A stretch of DNA of 64,000 nt from Corbicula japonica (lineage: Eukaryota; Mollusca; Bivalvia; Venerida; Cyrenidae): contig JAZAYU010000125.1 in the NCBI GenBank assembly GCA_038501625.1, positions 1,654,243 to 1,718,242 of the forward strand, written 5' to 3'. Position 1 is the stretch's first letter, and each line of letters begins with the position of its first letter. A model generated the notes under the pieces. That model ran no database searches, was not told the origin of the DNA, and worked only from the letters and a program-made list of their open reading frames with translations. This document shows, piece after piece, positions 1-10,720 of the stretch. The position numbers and the translations under genes are program-made.

Positions 1-200
1 TGTACATCCAAATCAGCAGGCACATCCGTCTGATCTAACTCCGTTCGATAATTATTGCTTTTATCCCACAAGAAACCAGTATAGATCAAGATAAGCAGGC
101 TCATCCGTCTGATCTAACTCCGTTCGATAATTATTGCTTTTATCCCACAAGGAACCAGTATAGATCAAGATAAGCAGGCTCACCCGTCACCCGTCTGATC
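1..200. repeat. 78-bp tandem repeat, 2-3 copies
   Basis: The block beginning near base 21 recurs near base 99 and partly again near 177 (spacing about 78 bp), with few differences. Its motifs (GATCAAGATAAGCAGGC, CCGTCTGATC) resemble the inner arms of the TTAA-flanked inverted-repeat family seen complete at 54333-54572, so this is probably a locally amplified relic of that family. Confidence 0.75.
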
Positions 201-484
201 AGGATCTACATTGTTTGCTTTAAGATTTATCAGGTTATTTCTTACAAAGAAGACAACAGTGTAGATTCAGATCAGACTACACTAGTTGCTAGAGTGGTAC
301 GAGGTTTTTCAATTGAGTAAAGGGTAAAATGCGTTATTAGAGTGATGCCGAATCGATCAAGCATATCACTTTATACTATCGAGGAAGAACCCAGTGGCAA
401 ATCAAGCAAGAACGGGATCCTGATTAGAACCACCGACCTTCCGTAAGCTGGAGAGCCTCCTCACATGAAGGACATCGACTGCAG

Positions 485-555
485 TACTCGAACCCATAGC
501 GATGAGGGTCCTGTGATTGTCAGTCAACGACCTTAACCACTTGGCCGAAGAGACC
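485..555 (-). repeat. tRNA-derived SINE-like fragment
   Basis: Read on the minus strand, this piece has an A-box-like GGCCAAGTGGTTAAGG near its 5' end and a B-box-like GGGTTCGAGTA about 50 bases on, the internal polymerase III promoter layout of tRNA genes. The middle does not fold into a normal tRNA, so a SINE head or tRNA relic is more likely than a working tRNA. Confidence 0.5.
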
Positions 556-689
556 TCGCTATACCAGCATTCTGCGTGAAACTTAGTTCTTATTATCTCC
601 ATGTCCACCGCCATATGCACACCATCGTTTGGGATGGTCAAAGTTGTACTGTTTATTAGTGTTGGTTCTTCCTATAATAGTGTCTTGTC

Positions 690-935
690 GTGACAAGAAC
701 CATTTGCTTGGTCGTCCAACGCTCCCCTAGTACGATATCGTACCGAGATCAGAACCGATAGATTGGTCGTTCAATGCCCCCCTAGTACGAAAGCGTGCCT
801 AGACCAGAACCGCTGGCTTGGTCGTACAATGCTCCCCTAGTACGATATCGTGTCGAGACCAGAACCGCTGGGTTGATCGTTCAATGCTCCCCCTAATATG
901 ATATCTTGGCATGACCAGAACCATTTCATTCCTGA
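690..935. repeat. degenerate ~66-bp tandem repeat
   Basis: Four imperfect units carry CCCCTAGTACGATATCGT followed by GAGACCAGAACCGCT at a spacing of about 66 bp. The style (GACCAGAACC-type segments) is reminiscent of the satellites that follow the four B-box genes, though the units are not clearly the same family. Confidence 0.65.
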
Positions 936-1068
936 ATAAAATATCGTTTCAAGAACTGAACAACTGGCTCGGTATTCCGATTTTCTCCTTTATAATAACG
1001 TTCCAAGACCAGAACATTAAAGTTGTTAGATGCCCGGAGATTTTCCAATTACAGTAGCATGTCAAAAC

Positions 1069-1296
1069 TGTAATATTATGAGTTGCATTAATATTATTTG
1101 AAATAGACTATAGAAACACCCTTGTGTAATGATTGTCCTCGCATTGTTTTATTTCAGTTCTATAATAGCTATCATAGAATAAACATCTGTAATAATAAAA
1201 GCTTATATATGAAATCACATTTGTGTTTTTAGTCTTTTGACTTATAAGCAACATTGTCACTTGGCAATATATTTATAGATAGCAGATAATATTACA
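1069..1296 (+). mobile_element. 5' LTR of Ty3/gypsy element
   Basis: This 228-bp block starts TGTAATATT and ends AATATTACA, a 9-bp terminal inverted repeat with the TG...CA ends typical of LTRs. It is followed directly at 1297 by TGGTGTCAGAAAC, which fits a tRNA primer-binding site (TGG start), and about 50 bp later by the gag-like frame. AATAAA-type signals lie inside near 1176. No matching 3' LTR was found in the window. Confidence 0.65.
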
Positions 1297-1344
1297 TGGT
1301 GTCAGAAACTTTGTGGATTAAATAGAAATTATTTGACACTATAA

Positions 1345-1680
1345 ATGGAACTCACTGGACTTTCACCGCCCGTTATGAAGTGGGAAGACTCAAACTTGCC
1401 GGAAGCATGGGAAAAGTTTGAGAGACATGTCAAACTGATGTTTACAGGACCGTTAAAAGCAAAGAAAGAAGACGAACAAATATCGTATTTACTTCTGTGG
1501 GTCGGAGAAAAGGGACGTGATATCCATTCAACTTGGACACTGTCTGCCGACGAAGCAAAGCAGATTGAGAGTATAACGAGAGATTTAGGGCTCACGTTCA
1601 GCCAACACTTAACCCTATCTTTGCAAGATTTAAATTTAACAACGAAGTGCAAGGTGCAGAATCAATTGACGCCTATGTGA
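1345..1680 (+). pseudogene. gag: gag-like N-terminal fragment of gypsy element
   Basis: The open frame starts with MELTGLSPPVMKWED and contains a WEKFERH segment typical of gypsy gag N-termini, which form the particle shell. It runs 111 codons, then gag homology appears to continue in another frame around 1680-1860 towards the zinc knuckle. A frameshift therefore breaks gag. The ATG lies 48 bases after the putative LTR end. Confidence 0.7.
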
Positions 1681-1855
1681 CTCGCTTGCGACTGACTGCG
1701 CAAGATTGCAATTTTGCGGAATTGGATAATATGATCCGAGATCGGATAGTGTTTGGATCAAGCAATTCCAAAATCAGAGAAAAACTGATCTAGCCCTGGA
1801 TAAAACAATCAAGATTGCTCAATCATTTGAGTATTCTCAAGAACAGTTACGTTCA

Positions 1856-2344
1856 ATGGAGAAAAGGCAGATCGATGCCTGCAGAGTGAAGAAAAACAAA
1901 GGGGTTAGCGCGAAAAAGAAGTCAGCACCAACAGAACCAAAATCCGAAGCAAATGAGCCAGCACGGAATGACAAACCTTGTTCAAAATGTGGGACATTGC
2001 ACGTTCCTAGATCTTGTCCAGCATTTGGGAAGACATGTTACAATTGTGACAAGCCGAATCATTTCTCAAAGTGTTGTCGATCCAGTAAAAGGAATGCCAC
2101 AAACAAAGTTCATTCACTTGATGATTCACAGGATTTGAGTGATCAGGAATATAACAATGATACAGTAAGCACTTCAAATTCTCCTGATCGTGCATTTGTA
2201 AATCTTCGCCTTGGTCCCTCCCAATACTCTGTAAAGTTTAAGATAGACACTGGTAGTGCTGCTGACATACTACCTTTGCATAATTTCAAAGCAATGAATT
2301 TAAACACCCTTCTGTGTGTCCCAAATTCAAAGCTTACCTCATAA
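1856..2344 (+). pseudogene. gag CCHC zinc knuckle and aspartic protease fragment
   Basis: The frame has a basic stretch, a cysteine-rich region ending in a CYNCDKPNHFSKCC knuckle (C-x2-C-x4-H-x4-C, nucleic-acid binding), and about 90 residues later FKIDTGSAADILPL, the DTG active site of a retropepsin-type protease. The frame ends in a stop at 2342-2344 inside the protease domain. The first ATG is not necessarily a real start, since the upstream gag frame is broken. Confidence 0.75.
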
Positions 2345-2416
2345 ATAGGAAATGAAGTTCCCGTATTAGGCAATGTCAGTTTACAGTGCAAGCACAAAAG
2401 TAGGTCAATTGAAACT

Positions 2417-3253
2417 TTGTTCCATATTGTGGACACCCCAGCAGCACCTCTTTTGAATTTACAGACCTCAGTTGACCTAGGACTGGTGAAACTGACGTAC
2501 TCTGTAGCAAATGACTCATCTGCACTAGACAGACAAGACGTATTACGAGATTATGCTGATCTGTTTTCGGGTATAGGAGTTTTACCTGGAACTTGCAAGC
2601 TGCATCTAAAAGAGGGTGCAGTACCAGTTGTTAATCCAACTAGACGAGTGCCAGAAGCACTTAGGTCAAAGTTGCAGGATGAACTGCAAAGAATAGAGAA
2701 AGATGATATAATATCAAAAGTCTCCGAACCGACCGACTGGGTTAACTCACTTGTGGTTGTTGAAAATACAAAGACAGGACATTTACGAATATGCTTAGAT
2801 CCTAAGGCATTAAATGAGTCCATTTGAAGACCTCATTACCCAATGCCGACCTTAGAAGACGTGACATTAAAACTGCATGGTAGTCAATATTTTAGCTTGT
2901 TAGATATAACATATGCTTATTGGAGCATAAGGCTTGATGAAGAATCATAATACCTGTGTACGTTTGGAACACCCTTTGGTAGATATAGATTCCTAAGATT
3001 GCCGTTCGGAATTTCCTCAAGTCAGGATATCTTCCAGCAAAAGGTCAATGAAATTTTCGAAGGCATTGAAGGCGTTTCGGGTATAATTGATGACCTATTG
3101 ATTTTTGGTCGAACACGTCAAGAACATTACGAACGCTTCAAATCAGTGCTTGAAAGCGCACGAATTAAAGGAATTAAGTTCAATCCAGACAAATGTCGTA
3201 TTGGTGTTAAGGAAGTACCATTTTTGGACACCTTATCACAGTCTCAGGTCTAA
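2417..3253 (+). pseudogene. gypsy reverse transcriptase, broken
   Basis: The region encodes reverse transcriptase blocks in order: INPTRR-like entry (VVNPTRRVPEALR), VVVENTKTGHLRICLDPKALN, LLDITYAYWSIRLDEES, LPFGISSSQDIFQQK and the catalytic IIDDLLIFG. In-frame stops lie near 2824 and 2948, and the frame closes at 3251-3253. The two adjacent aspartates are present, but the enzyme cannot be made as one chain. Confidence 0.85.
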
Positions 3254-3324
3254 AACCTGATCCCTCCAAAATTGAAGCAATTTCCTAAATAGAAGCTCCG
3301 AAGAATCGGGCTGAGCTTGAAACT

Positions 3325-4063
3325 TTGTTAGGTATGGTGAATTACCTCCAGAAGTTTGCACCAAACTTGGCCGAAATTACTAGTCCTATGCGTTCCCTGT
3401 TAAGAAAAGAACAGGAATTGTTGTGGAACTGCCCACAAACCCAAGCCTTTGAGCAAATGAAAGCAATTATTACAAAAAGCCCAGTATTAGCATATTTTGA
3501 TCCAAAGAAGCAAGTCATTCTTGAGTGTGATGCTTCTAAGCAAGGGGTAGGCGCAGCCATATTTCAAGATGGTCGCCCAGTAGCTTTTGCGTCAAAGACT
3601 TTAACCCCAACTGAGGTAGGTTATGCAAACATTGAAAGAGAAATGTTGGCAATCCTATTCGCTTGTAAGCGATTTCACCAATATATATGGTAGGCCAGTG
3701 ATTGTGCATTCTGATCACAAGCCACTATCTTCTATAATGAAGAAACCTCTCTCTGTAGCACCACCTCGTTTGCAACGAATGATGTTGCAGCTTCAAAAGT
3801 ATGACCTAGAAGTTCGCCATGTGAGCGGGAAGGAGGTTCCGATCAGTGACCTACTATCCCGGAAACCTATTTCAGATAGCTTTGTTATAGAAGGCATTGA
3901 CTTACATGTGCACACAGTGCTACAATGTTTAAACATTACCAAGCGCAGCTTGGATAATGTTAGAAATGCTACCAAAAATGATGCGAACATGCAATCCTTG
4001 AAACAGACTATAATTGAGGGATGGCCCAATACTAGGATGAATTATCAGAATCGGATGGCCTAA
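3325..4063 (+). pseudogene. gypsy RNase H and linker, frameshifted
   Basis: RNase H motifs are clear: ILECDASKQGVGAAIFQDG, FASKTLTPTE, and NIEREMLAILFACKRFHQY with the catalytic glutamate. A stop and frameshift near 3690 move the following VIVHSDHKPL block (third catalytic aspartate) into another frame, which runs to 4061-4063 through HVSGKEVPISDLLSR. In an intact element this domain removes the RNA strand during reverse transcription. Confidence 0.82.
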
Positions 4064-4110
4064 TATTTCGAGGTCAGAAAATTGTCATTCCTGAGTCACT
4101 TAGACAGCAC

Positions 4111-4806
4111 ATGATAGAACAAGTTCATATTGGTCACATGGGTACAGAAAAAAGTTTGCAAAGAGCAAAAGACGTTATGTTTTGGCCAGGCATGGCAAAA
4201 CAGATGACATACTTTGTTTTGAATTGCAGTGTCTGTATGACTCATAGACATTCTAATCAGAAAGAGCCTATGACTCCACATGAAGTACCACAAAGACCAT
4301 GGCAAGATGTAGGGACAGACATTTTTCATTTTGACGGACAGGATTACTTGATAACTGTAGACTATTATAGCAAATATTTTGAAATAGACAGGTTACCAGA
4401 CACACGAAGTTCGACTGTAGTACGGAAACTGAAAGCAAACTTTGCTAGACATGGAATTCCAGACAAAGTTGTTTCAGACAATGGACCTCAGTACTCATCT
4501 GAGACATTTCAAACATTTGCTAAAGAGTGGAAATTTGATCATGTAACATTACCCAATATCAAATGGACTTGCAGAGAAAACAGTCCAAACTGCAAAACGT
4601 CTTTTACAGAAGGCGAAAGAAAGTGGCCATGATCCATATTTATGCATCTTAGAGTACAGAAACACTCCGCTAAGTGATTGCAAATTTTCTCCTGTGCAAT
4701 TACTTATGGGTAGAAGAACAAAATCTATTTTGCCTACTACAATCAAACAACTCATTCCCACCACTGTTCACCCCAAATCTGTAAGACAACAAATATTAAA
4801 AACCAC
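4111..4806 (+). pseudogene. gypsy integrase, broken
   Basis: The frame shows the HHCC zinc region (HIGHMGTEKSLQRAKDVMFW then CSVCMTHRH), and the catalytic core with GTDIFHFDGQDYLITVDYYS and VSDNGPQYSSE. After a frame change near 4570-4600 the C-terminal part reads EYRNTPLSDCKFSPVQLLMG in a second frame up to about 4800. Two acidic core residues are visible. The break makes a functional integrase unlikely. Confidence 0.82.
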
Positions 4807-6025
4807 CTGATAAGTAGCCTGATACTTTACATTGTTCGATTTTAATTACTGGTTTGGTACCAAGAAGCTGTACCTCTCATGTACTCAGCCGAAACTAAAT
4901 TGCATCGGATCTTTCTTTTCGATTAAAAAAATAACTCATTTACTCCGACCAGATATTATGTCAGGTATTTATAAGTATTGCCTGATATTTCTAAAATGAC
5001 GGTGTGATGTTTATTTACTTGTCAAAGACATACAATAATAATGCGAGTCCACATTTGAAAGAATACGTATTTAACTAACAGAGAGAACTTTAAATGATAT
5101 TTGGAATAGGATATTGCACAAATACCGTGCATATATGAAATAGCTGTTGCTTGTTATGAAAGCGTGCACAATATGCGATTTAATTCAACAATAAATGCAC
5201 AATTTTAGGCCTATAATTTTAGGCCTATATATGGTAATGGCAAAGCCCGGAAGAAGTCTGTGTACATGTTATAAAAATGCTATTGAGCCGCGTCATTCGA
5301 AAATGTGTTATCGGGAAGTTGAAATCATACCTTGATGACGTCATAAAGTGAAGCAGGCGACATTGATTGTTATGCATTTACACATTGAGCTATTGTACAG
5401 TGTAGTTGTTATTATTTTTAGGGATAAATGCATATATTAATGGGTCTAATATGAACTAAGGCACTGCCTCTCTCGGAATCGACAACCAAAAACTAAAACT
5501 ACAGTAAACAATGGCTGCTCATTAACATTCTGTTGTTATCTTCTTAACATTTTAATGTCAGCATTTTAGCAAAATGAATATTAATAAAAACTAACTTCAT
5601 TCTGTTGTAATGTTTTATTTTATATTACAGTTTATGGATATGGTGAACATAATTGATACTTTAGAAGCATTTGATATAAAATTCTGTACTCATATAATTA
5701 TGTTTATTGGCTGCAAATAAAAAGTTACCACTTTTACCATTTGCATTGATGTATTGAATTCAGTATCGTGAAATAGCACTTAAGTCTAGTACATTCTTGC
5801 TTTTTTGGGTAACTCACTGTCATCAGGGTTTTTTTTCTGCTGAATTTACTTAATAATTGAAAGTTTCCAATGCTTTCTTTTAAGACAAACTCTGGCGTTC
5901 ATTTTCTCAACCTTTAAAAAAATGAAAAAAAAATCAACAACATGGAAACCAGGTAACTTGAAATTAATCCTATGCTTTTCATTAGTAAATATATCTTTGT
6001 AATATCAAATAAACCATGTTTGAAT
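4807..6025. other. intergenic, no gene seen
   Basis: AT-rich sequence without a credible coding frame. A doubled TTTTAGGCCTATA stands near 5204-5230. Bases 5288-5380 (GACGTCATAAAGTGAAGCAG) match a block at 38671-38760, so an old dispersed element is present there. Confidence 0.5.
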
Positions 6026-7150
6026 TAACCCTTTCCTCTATATAATTACATGCAAAATTTTATTGCAGACCCTGGTCAGGCAAAACATACATGCCATTTA
6101 ATCAGGATCTACACTGTTTGCTTTCTGGTAAGAAATAACCTAATAAATCATTAAACGAACAGTTTGATATCTTTTTAGTTCATATCTAATTTAAGCTATA
6201 CTGGTATTAACCCTTTACTTGATAGATCTATACACCTTTATTGAAAATTAAACAGTGTGTTATTTGATCAGCGGGCACAGTTGTCCAAACTGATCATGAT
6301 CTACACTGTTCGCATTCTTATATATATATATTATTTCTAACCAAAATGAAAACAGTGAAGGTCCTAAGGACGGTCAGACATTAAAAATGTGTGAAATAAT
6401 TGAGATCTACACTAGTCACACATGCAATAAAATACATACATATTGAAGTCAAGAGTTATGATAGTGATTCATATTGTACTGCATCCAAGGCCTTAGAGAC
6501 ATAATTTTGTCAACAATGCTGAGACGTAACTACAAAAAATGTGTCTAATGCAATGATCAAAAACATAATCCATCTACTGAAAGCCAAAAGCGGTCATCAG
6601 CCTTTTTTCTTTTGCCGATGACCCATTCTGACTTAATCGATGGTATGTAAAAATAACCATTAGTAAAAGTATGGAAAATAAAATGTTTCTCAACAGGACT
6701 ACGTTCATCTTAAACAAATAATGTGTCCTAGGTATGCAATGCTCAAGAGCATACATGTATGCGAAAATAACAATTTTGTCAACACTACTGACACATAACT
6801 CATACAAAAAAATGTGTACTAGGAATGCAATACTCAAGAGCATAAGTAAAAATAACAATTATGTCTTCATAAATTTCACATACATGTAACTCAAACAAAA
6901 AAAAATCCTATGGATGTAATGGTCAAGAACATATGTAAAAGTAACAATTTTGTCTACATTACTCATAGCAAAAATGCATCCTATAGATGCAACGCTGTCT
7001 GATCAGGATCTGAACTGTTCGTTTTTTTATTCATTTGGTTATTTTTGATCAAATTGCGACCAGTCCAGATCCTGATCAGATGACACTGATGTGCCAACTG
7101 ATCTGGATCTACACTGGTCTCACATGTGTATTTATGGAGGAAAGGGTTAA
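6026..7150. mobile_element. TTAA-bounded inverted-repeat elements, nested or rearranged
   Basis: TTAACCCTTTCC opens at 6026, a second TTAACCCTTTAC at about 6214, and GGAAAGGGTTAA closes at 7150. Inside are several copies of the arm motif ATCAGGATCTACACTGTT and its reverse complement. The ends and TTAA flanks fit the same family as 54333-54572, here probably two insertions plus a local repeat. Confidence 0.5.
6490..7000. repeat. ~90-bp tandem repeat, about 5 degenerate units
   Basis: Blocks of the form TGTGTCCTAGGTATGCAAT, CTCAAGAGCATA, AAAATAACAATTTTGTC recur at about 6723, 6814, 6903 and 6977, with an earlier degenerate unit near 6490-6560. The minus-strand frame over it is a by-product of the repeat. 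Confidence 0.6.
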
Positions 7151-8140
7151 AAACAGAGAAATACCATTTTGTTTGTATATTTTCACAAATTTGTTTTCTA
7201 TCTGTTAAGATTAAGAAGCATTTATCTAAGATACCCCTCTTTCTGTACCAATCAGATGGTTCATAGTGAGTGTGTGATTTTTGTAGTATTTCGAATTGTC
7301 ATTTTATTCTACTCTTTCACACACACACATTCTTGGAGACTGAATTCTTCATTTAATATCTTTCAGAGCATTACAAGTTTTCCAATTAAACTTAAACAAA
7401 CCGTTATGTTGGCATGTTGCAAAGTAAGTTTTTAAATATTATGTGTAGACAGTCTGTGGTTCAATCTGCCAGTCTATGGTGCTATGTTGTCTAACAACTG
7501 CAGTGGAAGATCTGGTCACATAAAAAACAGCAAAATAATGAGAATCCTGGGCTAGAAGTCAAATTCTTCCAAGAAGACCTTGGATGTTCATCACCAACTT
7601 ATTGTTTTCACACAACATCACCCATAAAAGTTGCTGAGTAGTTGTTTGGCTCTTTCCAACCACTTGTGAGAATTAATGATACATTTCCCATTAATTCATT
7701 TAGTTTTTGCAGATTCTCCATGTTGACAGAGAGTACTATCAAAATTTAAATGCTTTGTATGTTCCAACTTGTGATTAAGAATTCAAATACAGTGGAGGAA
7801 AAATTGTCAAATCATGCCGCAGACAGCTGAAGTTGCAGACTGGCTGAAAAAGTAAAATATTAATATTAATGATGAACCACATTTATGTAAGTTTTAACAC
7901 TGAATAACCTTCACCTGTATTGCACATATAGAAATACAAATACTGGTACAACTTTTAAAATAAAAGATCTCTCATTGAAAAATTATTCAGATACAATGGT
8001 ATTTAGAATGGTGAAAGATTTGAGATGTGTTAAGGAAATTTATGAGCTACAATACTATGTTTATTATTAATAAAAGAATTTAATAAAAATAAACCCATAA
8101 ACCTACAAGAGAACTTTTGTTTGCATGGTGCCAGTCTTTG
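7151..8140. other. intergenic, no gene assigned
   Basis: No convincing coding region. On the minus strand a possible splice acceptor (TTACTTTTTCAG) is seen near 7840, but I could not connect it to an exon chain. Confidence 0.35.
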
Positions 8141-8179
8141 AATCAGACACTTTATTGTGATACTGCTGTCAAAGATGCA

Positions 8180-8223
8180 CTAACCCATGATTGACTGTGT
8201 CATCTTTCTAGCATCACCTGGAC
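8180..8223 (-). CDS. possible last exon of a small minus-strand gene
   Basis: On the minus strand a good acceptor (TGTCATATTTCAG) is followed by a short open segment that, in one phase, reads PGDARKMTQSIMG and stops. About 25 bases further lies AATAAA. This looks like a terminal exon with a poly(A) signal. The protein family is not recognised, and linking exons were not found, so this is tentative. Confidence 0.22.
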
Positions 8224-8394
8224 CTGAAATATGACAGAAAGAGTTGAGAAATTATTCATCTTGTAACATTATATTTTACATTTTACTCCAGATAATATGC
8301 CTTTTATCACATGGGCTACCAGTATAGATCCAGATCTTCTACCACATCTACGTGGCAAATTTAAAATTTATGCATGGCATATCTATGTCAACCG

Positions 8395-8569
8395 GCTCAT
8401 CTGTGCTGTCTGATCAGGATCTGCACAGGTTGCATAATGGTCAGAAATTACGTAATGAATAAAAAAGTGACCAGGTTAGATCTTGATCAGACGGCACGAA
8501 TGTTCCGGCTGATGTGGATGTAAACTGTTCGCACACGTAATAATGGTGTATCTATGGAGAATGGGTTAA
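8395..8569. mobile_element. truncated TTAA-type inverted-repeat element
   Basis: The segment has CTGATCAGGATCTGCACAGG and, inverted, TTGATCAGACGGCACGAATG, ending GGGTTAA at 8569. It matches the right half of the element at 54333-54572. The left terminus is not clear. Confidence 0.55.
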
Positions 8570-9023
8570 AACACGGCTAAACAATTTTTTTTTCTTGTAA
8601 CTAGTCCAGAACTAGCTGGGTAAAAATTTTAGCTAGTCCCACTTTTGCGCAAATAAGCGAATTCTGAATGGTCAGTATTAAAAGTAAAAAAGAGAAACAG
8701 GAAATTCAAAAGGAAGCGTAACATTGGGGCTTCAAGACGCTTGATAATGTTATTTTGTAATAAACTTATTGCTGTTGTAATATGATACAAATATGGTGCT
8801 AAAAGAGAATGGCCCATATCAAATTTATGTTTAAACTAGTCTACACTTAAAAATTGAGCTAGCCCACAGACAAGTAAACAGATATTTTGAGATTGTCTGA
8901 TACAATTTTCAGCTTGTCCAAGGCTGGTGTCCGGCTAGTGGGTTTGTCCAGCCCTTCAATAGTCGTGTAAAGTGCTGCTTGAGTGTTTGTACTGTTTATT
9001 AAGGGTAAATAAAAAAAAATTAC

Positions 9024-9111
9024 CTCTCCAGTAGTCTTATTTTTCTCATATTCCAGTTTCATGCTCTTTGAAACCAGATTTGTCATGCATTTTTCATATG
9101 TATACTTCAAA
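9024..9111 (-). CDS. possible internal exon, minus strand
   Basis: On the minus strand the acceptor CTATTTCAG precedes 88 bases open in one phase (reading LKYTYEKCMTNLVSKS then MKLEYEKNKTTGE), closed by the donor GAG|GTAATT. Composition is unlike the flanking AT-rich DNA and both splice sites are good. It could belong with 9927-9980 and 8180-8223, but phases require at least one further exon on each side that I did not find. No family recognised. Confidence 0.28.
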
Positions 9112-9219
9112 CTGAAATAGAAATTACAAAAACAAATTTTTAATTTATAAACTATATTATTTGCCCAATGCATGCATACCTTCCGATGACTTCATTTACA
9201 GGCTAGTGGGTCAAAGAAA

Positions 9220-9700
9220 ATTTCTACACTTCTGTCAGAGCAATTATTCCTTAAATTTGAAATAAATAATTAGTGGTAAACACGGCTTCGCCGTGCTTCC
9301 TATTTAAATCATTCTACACTATTCCTCATTTTTTGAATGAAATGTAGCTCTAAAAAATTTTATTTGTTGTAAATGAAGCATTATTCAGAAAGCATTTGGT
9401 AAACACAGCTGTACAGAAAGAGTATTTTATTTTTTTTAAATGTAAGGGCAAGACTAAGAGCACTTTCTCATTCACTCAACCTGCAGGGCGATTGGGTTTC
9501 TACACTTCTGCAGAGCAATAATTACTAAAATCTGAAATAAATAATAAGTGGTAAACACGGCTTCGCCGTGCTTCCTATTTAAATCATTCTACACTATGTC
9601 TCATTTTTTATGAAATGTAGATTTAGCTCTAAAAAAAATATTTGTTGGAAAATGAAGCATTATTTAGATAGCATTTGGTAAACAGCTTTACCATGCCTCA
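9220..9700. repeat. two tandem copies of a ~277-bp repeat
   Basis: The block starting TTTCTACACTTCTG near 9220 recurs near 9498 with the same order: TAAATAATTAGTGGTAAACA, CACGGCTTCGCCGTG, CTATTTAAATCATTCTACAC, AATGAAGCATTATT, AGCATTTGGTAAACA. Each copy carries a perfect 6-bp hairpin (9281-9295 and 9556-9570). Confidence 0.8.
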
Positions 9701-9926
9701 AATTTCAACTAGCTTTAGAGTAGCTTTATGCTATATCTGTGAACCTTGGGTTCGAGTCTCGATCATGAATACACGTTTTCAATGCCATTTGCTGTTCAGA
9801 TTTATTTGACCAGTTCTGACCAGTCTACAATATCCAGAGTTAATTCAACGCAATGCCTAATCGCTTTCCCACACCAAATTACGAAAGCAAGCGATATTAC
9901 TGTCTAATCTGCAATGTTAAACTTAC

Positions 9927-9980
9927 TGTTCGTCTGGATAATTGTAGTAAAAAATAAATAAAAACGTCGTAAATTTCCAT
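9927..9980 (-). CDS. possible first coding exon, minus strand
   Basis: On the minus strand an ATG opens 18 codons (MEIYDVFIYFLLQLSRRT) ending exactly at a consensus donor, ACA|GTAAGTTT. It lies upstream of the exon-like segment at 9024-9111 in the same direction. The open frame is short, so chance is not excluded. Confidence 0.22.
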
Positions 9981-10402
9981 TGTTTAGAATGTTGGGGAAA
10001 CCGGTGTAATTGTCACTTTGCCACTCTGTATTTTAATTAATTACCAGAAAGTCGAACAACTACCGACCGTACTGCGCATAGCTACGATGGAGTTTACTGT
10101 TAGACTCTAACTCTGTGACAATATTAGGTTTTACTTAATTTGGAAACTTATTTACCTTAATTTTTTGGCGAGTTTACGCTTTATTGTTATCTAACATATG
10201 GGAGAAGAACTTCTGAAAATGTGAATCGAGAAACAAAATGGCGGCTTTTCAGTTTTTAATTCCGAAGGTCAGCACAAAAGAACGTTGCTATGATACTTCC
10301 AATATGGCTGCGCCCATGAAAGTCGATTGTCCAATCAGAAGCCTTATTTTGCGACATGATTTCAAATTGAGATGGTATTTCTTTTTCTTAATGCGCAATA
10401 CC

Positions 10403-10469
10403 GTAATCGGAATCGACACGATTTCGACGCGCTTCGCGCGTCGAAATCGTAGGGTCGATTCCGTATTAC
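10403..10469. repeat. 67-bp palindrome with GAA apex
   Basis: The arms GTAATCGGAATCGAC...CGATTTCGACGCGC and their complement flank a 3-base loop. On the minus strand the apex is GACGCGC-GAA-GCGCGTC. A plus-strand frame across it (10238-10606) is probably not coding. Confidence 0.8.
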
Positions 10470-10499
10470 TAGCATCTGCAAAAGCTCTAATTTTGTACG

Positions 10500-10720
10500 G
10501 AACTTGTCCCCCATCCCGAGTCTTCTACAGGCGAATGCGCCTTGATTTAGTTAAGGCCGACCTTATAAATCTATGGACAACCTTTTGTATTGCAAGTTGC
10601 ATTTGACTTTGAATTTAACGATGATTTTAGTGCGGGATTGACGTGAATTGCACCAGACTCTGCGTCTGATTACGCTTACGTAACGAGCTTTCCCAGAATA
10701 AGGAGAGTCAAAATAATGCT
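10500..10720 (+). promoter_or_regulatory. conserved 5' block of copy 1 (promoter or 5'UTR exon)
   Basis: This block is recognisably shared with 33390-33560 (upstream of copy 3) and 50940-51130 (upstream of copy 4): a pyrimidine run and CAGGCG, then CTTGCAAG, GTGACTTGC, a GTCTGATTACG segment and GTAAC. It begins after CTACAG or TTCAG, so it may be a 5' noncoding exon. Conservation amid diverged flanks suggests regulatory or transcribed function. Confidence 0.45.

Larger units (their letters stand above)
1069..4806 (+). mobile_element. decayed Ty3/gypsy LTR retrotransposon
   Basis: The order LTR, gag-like, CCHC knuckle, protease, reverse transcriptase, RNase H, integrase is that of Ty3/gypsy (Metaviridae) elements. 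The frame is broken by several stops and frameshifts, and homology ends near 4806 in the integrase C-terminal region with no 3' LTR, so this copy is an inactive, 3'-truncated insertion. No envelope gene is visible. Confidence 0.85.

Noticed and set aside
7169..7435. 88-codon plus-strand frame
   Set aside because: AT-rich, no motif, no splice or homology support.
10238..10606. 122-codon plus-strand frame
   Set aside because: It runs through a 67-bp palindrome and into the conserved 5' block of copy 1; no family features, and no counterpart frame in the other units.
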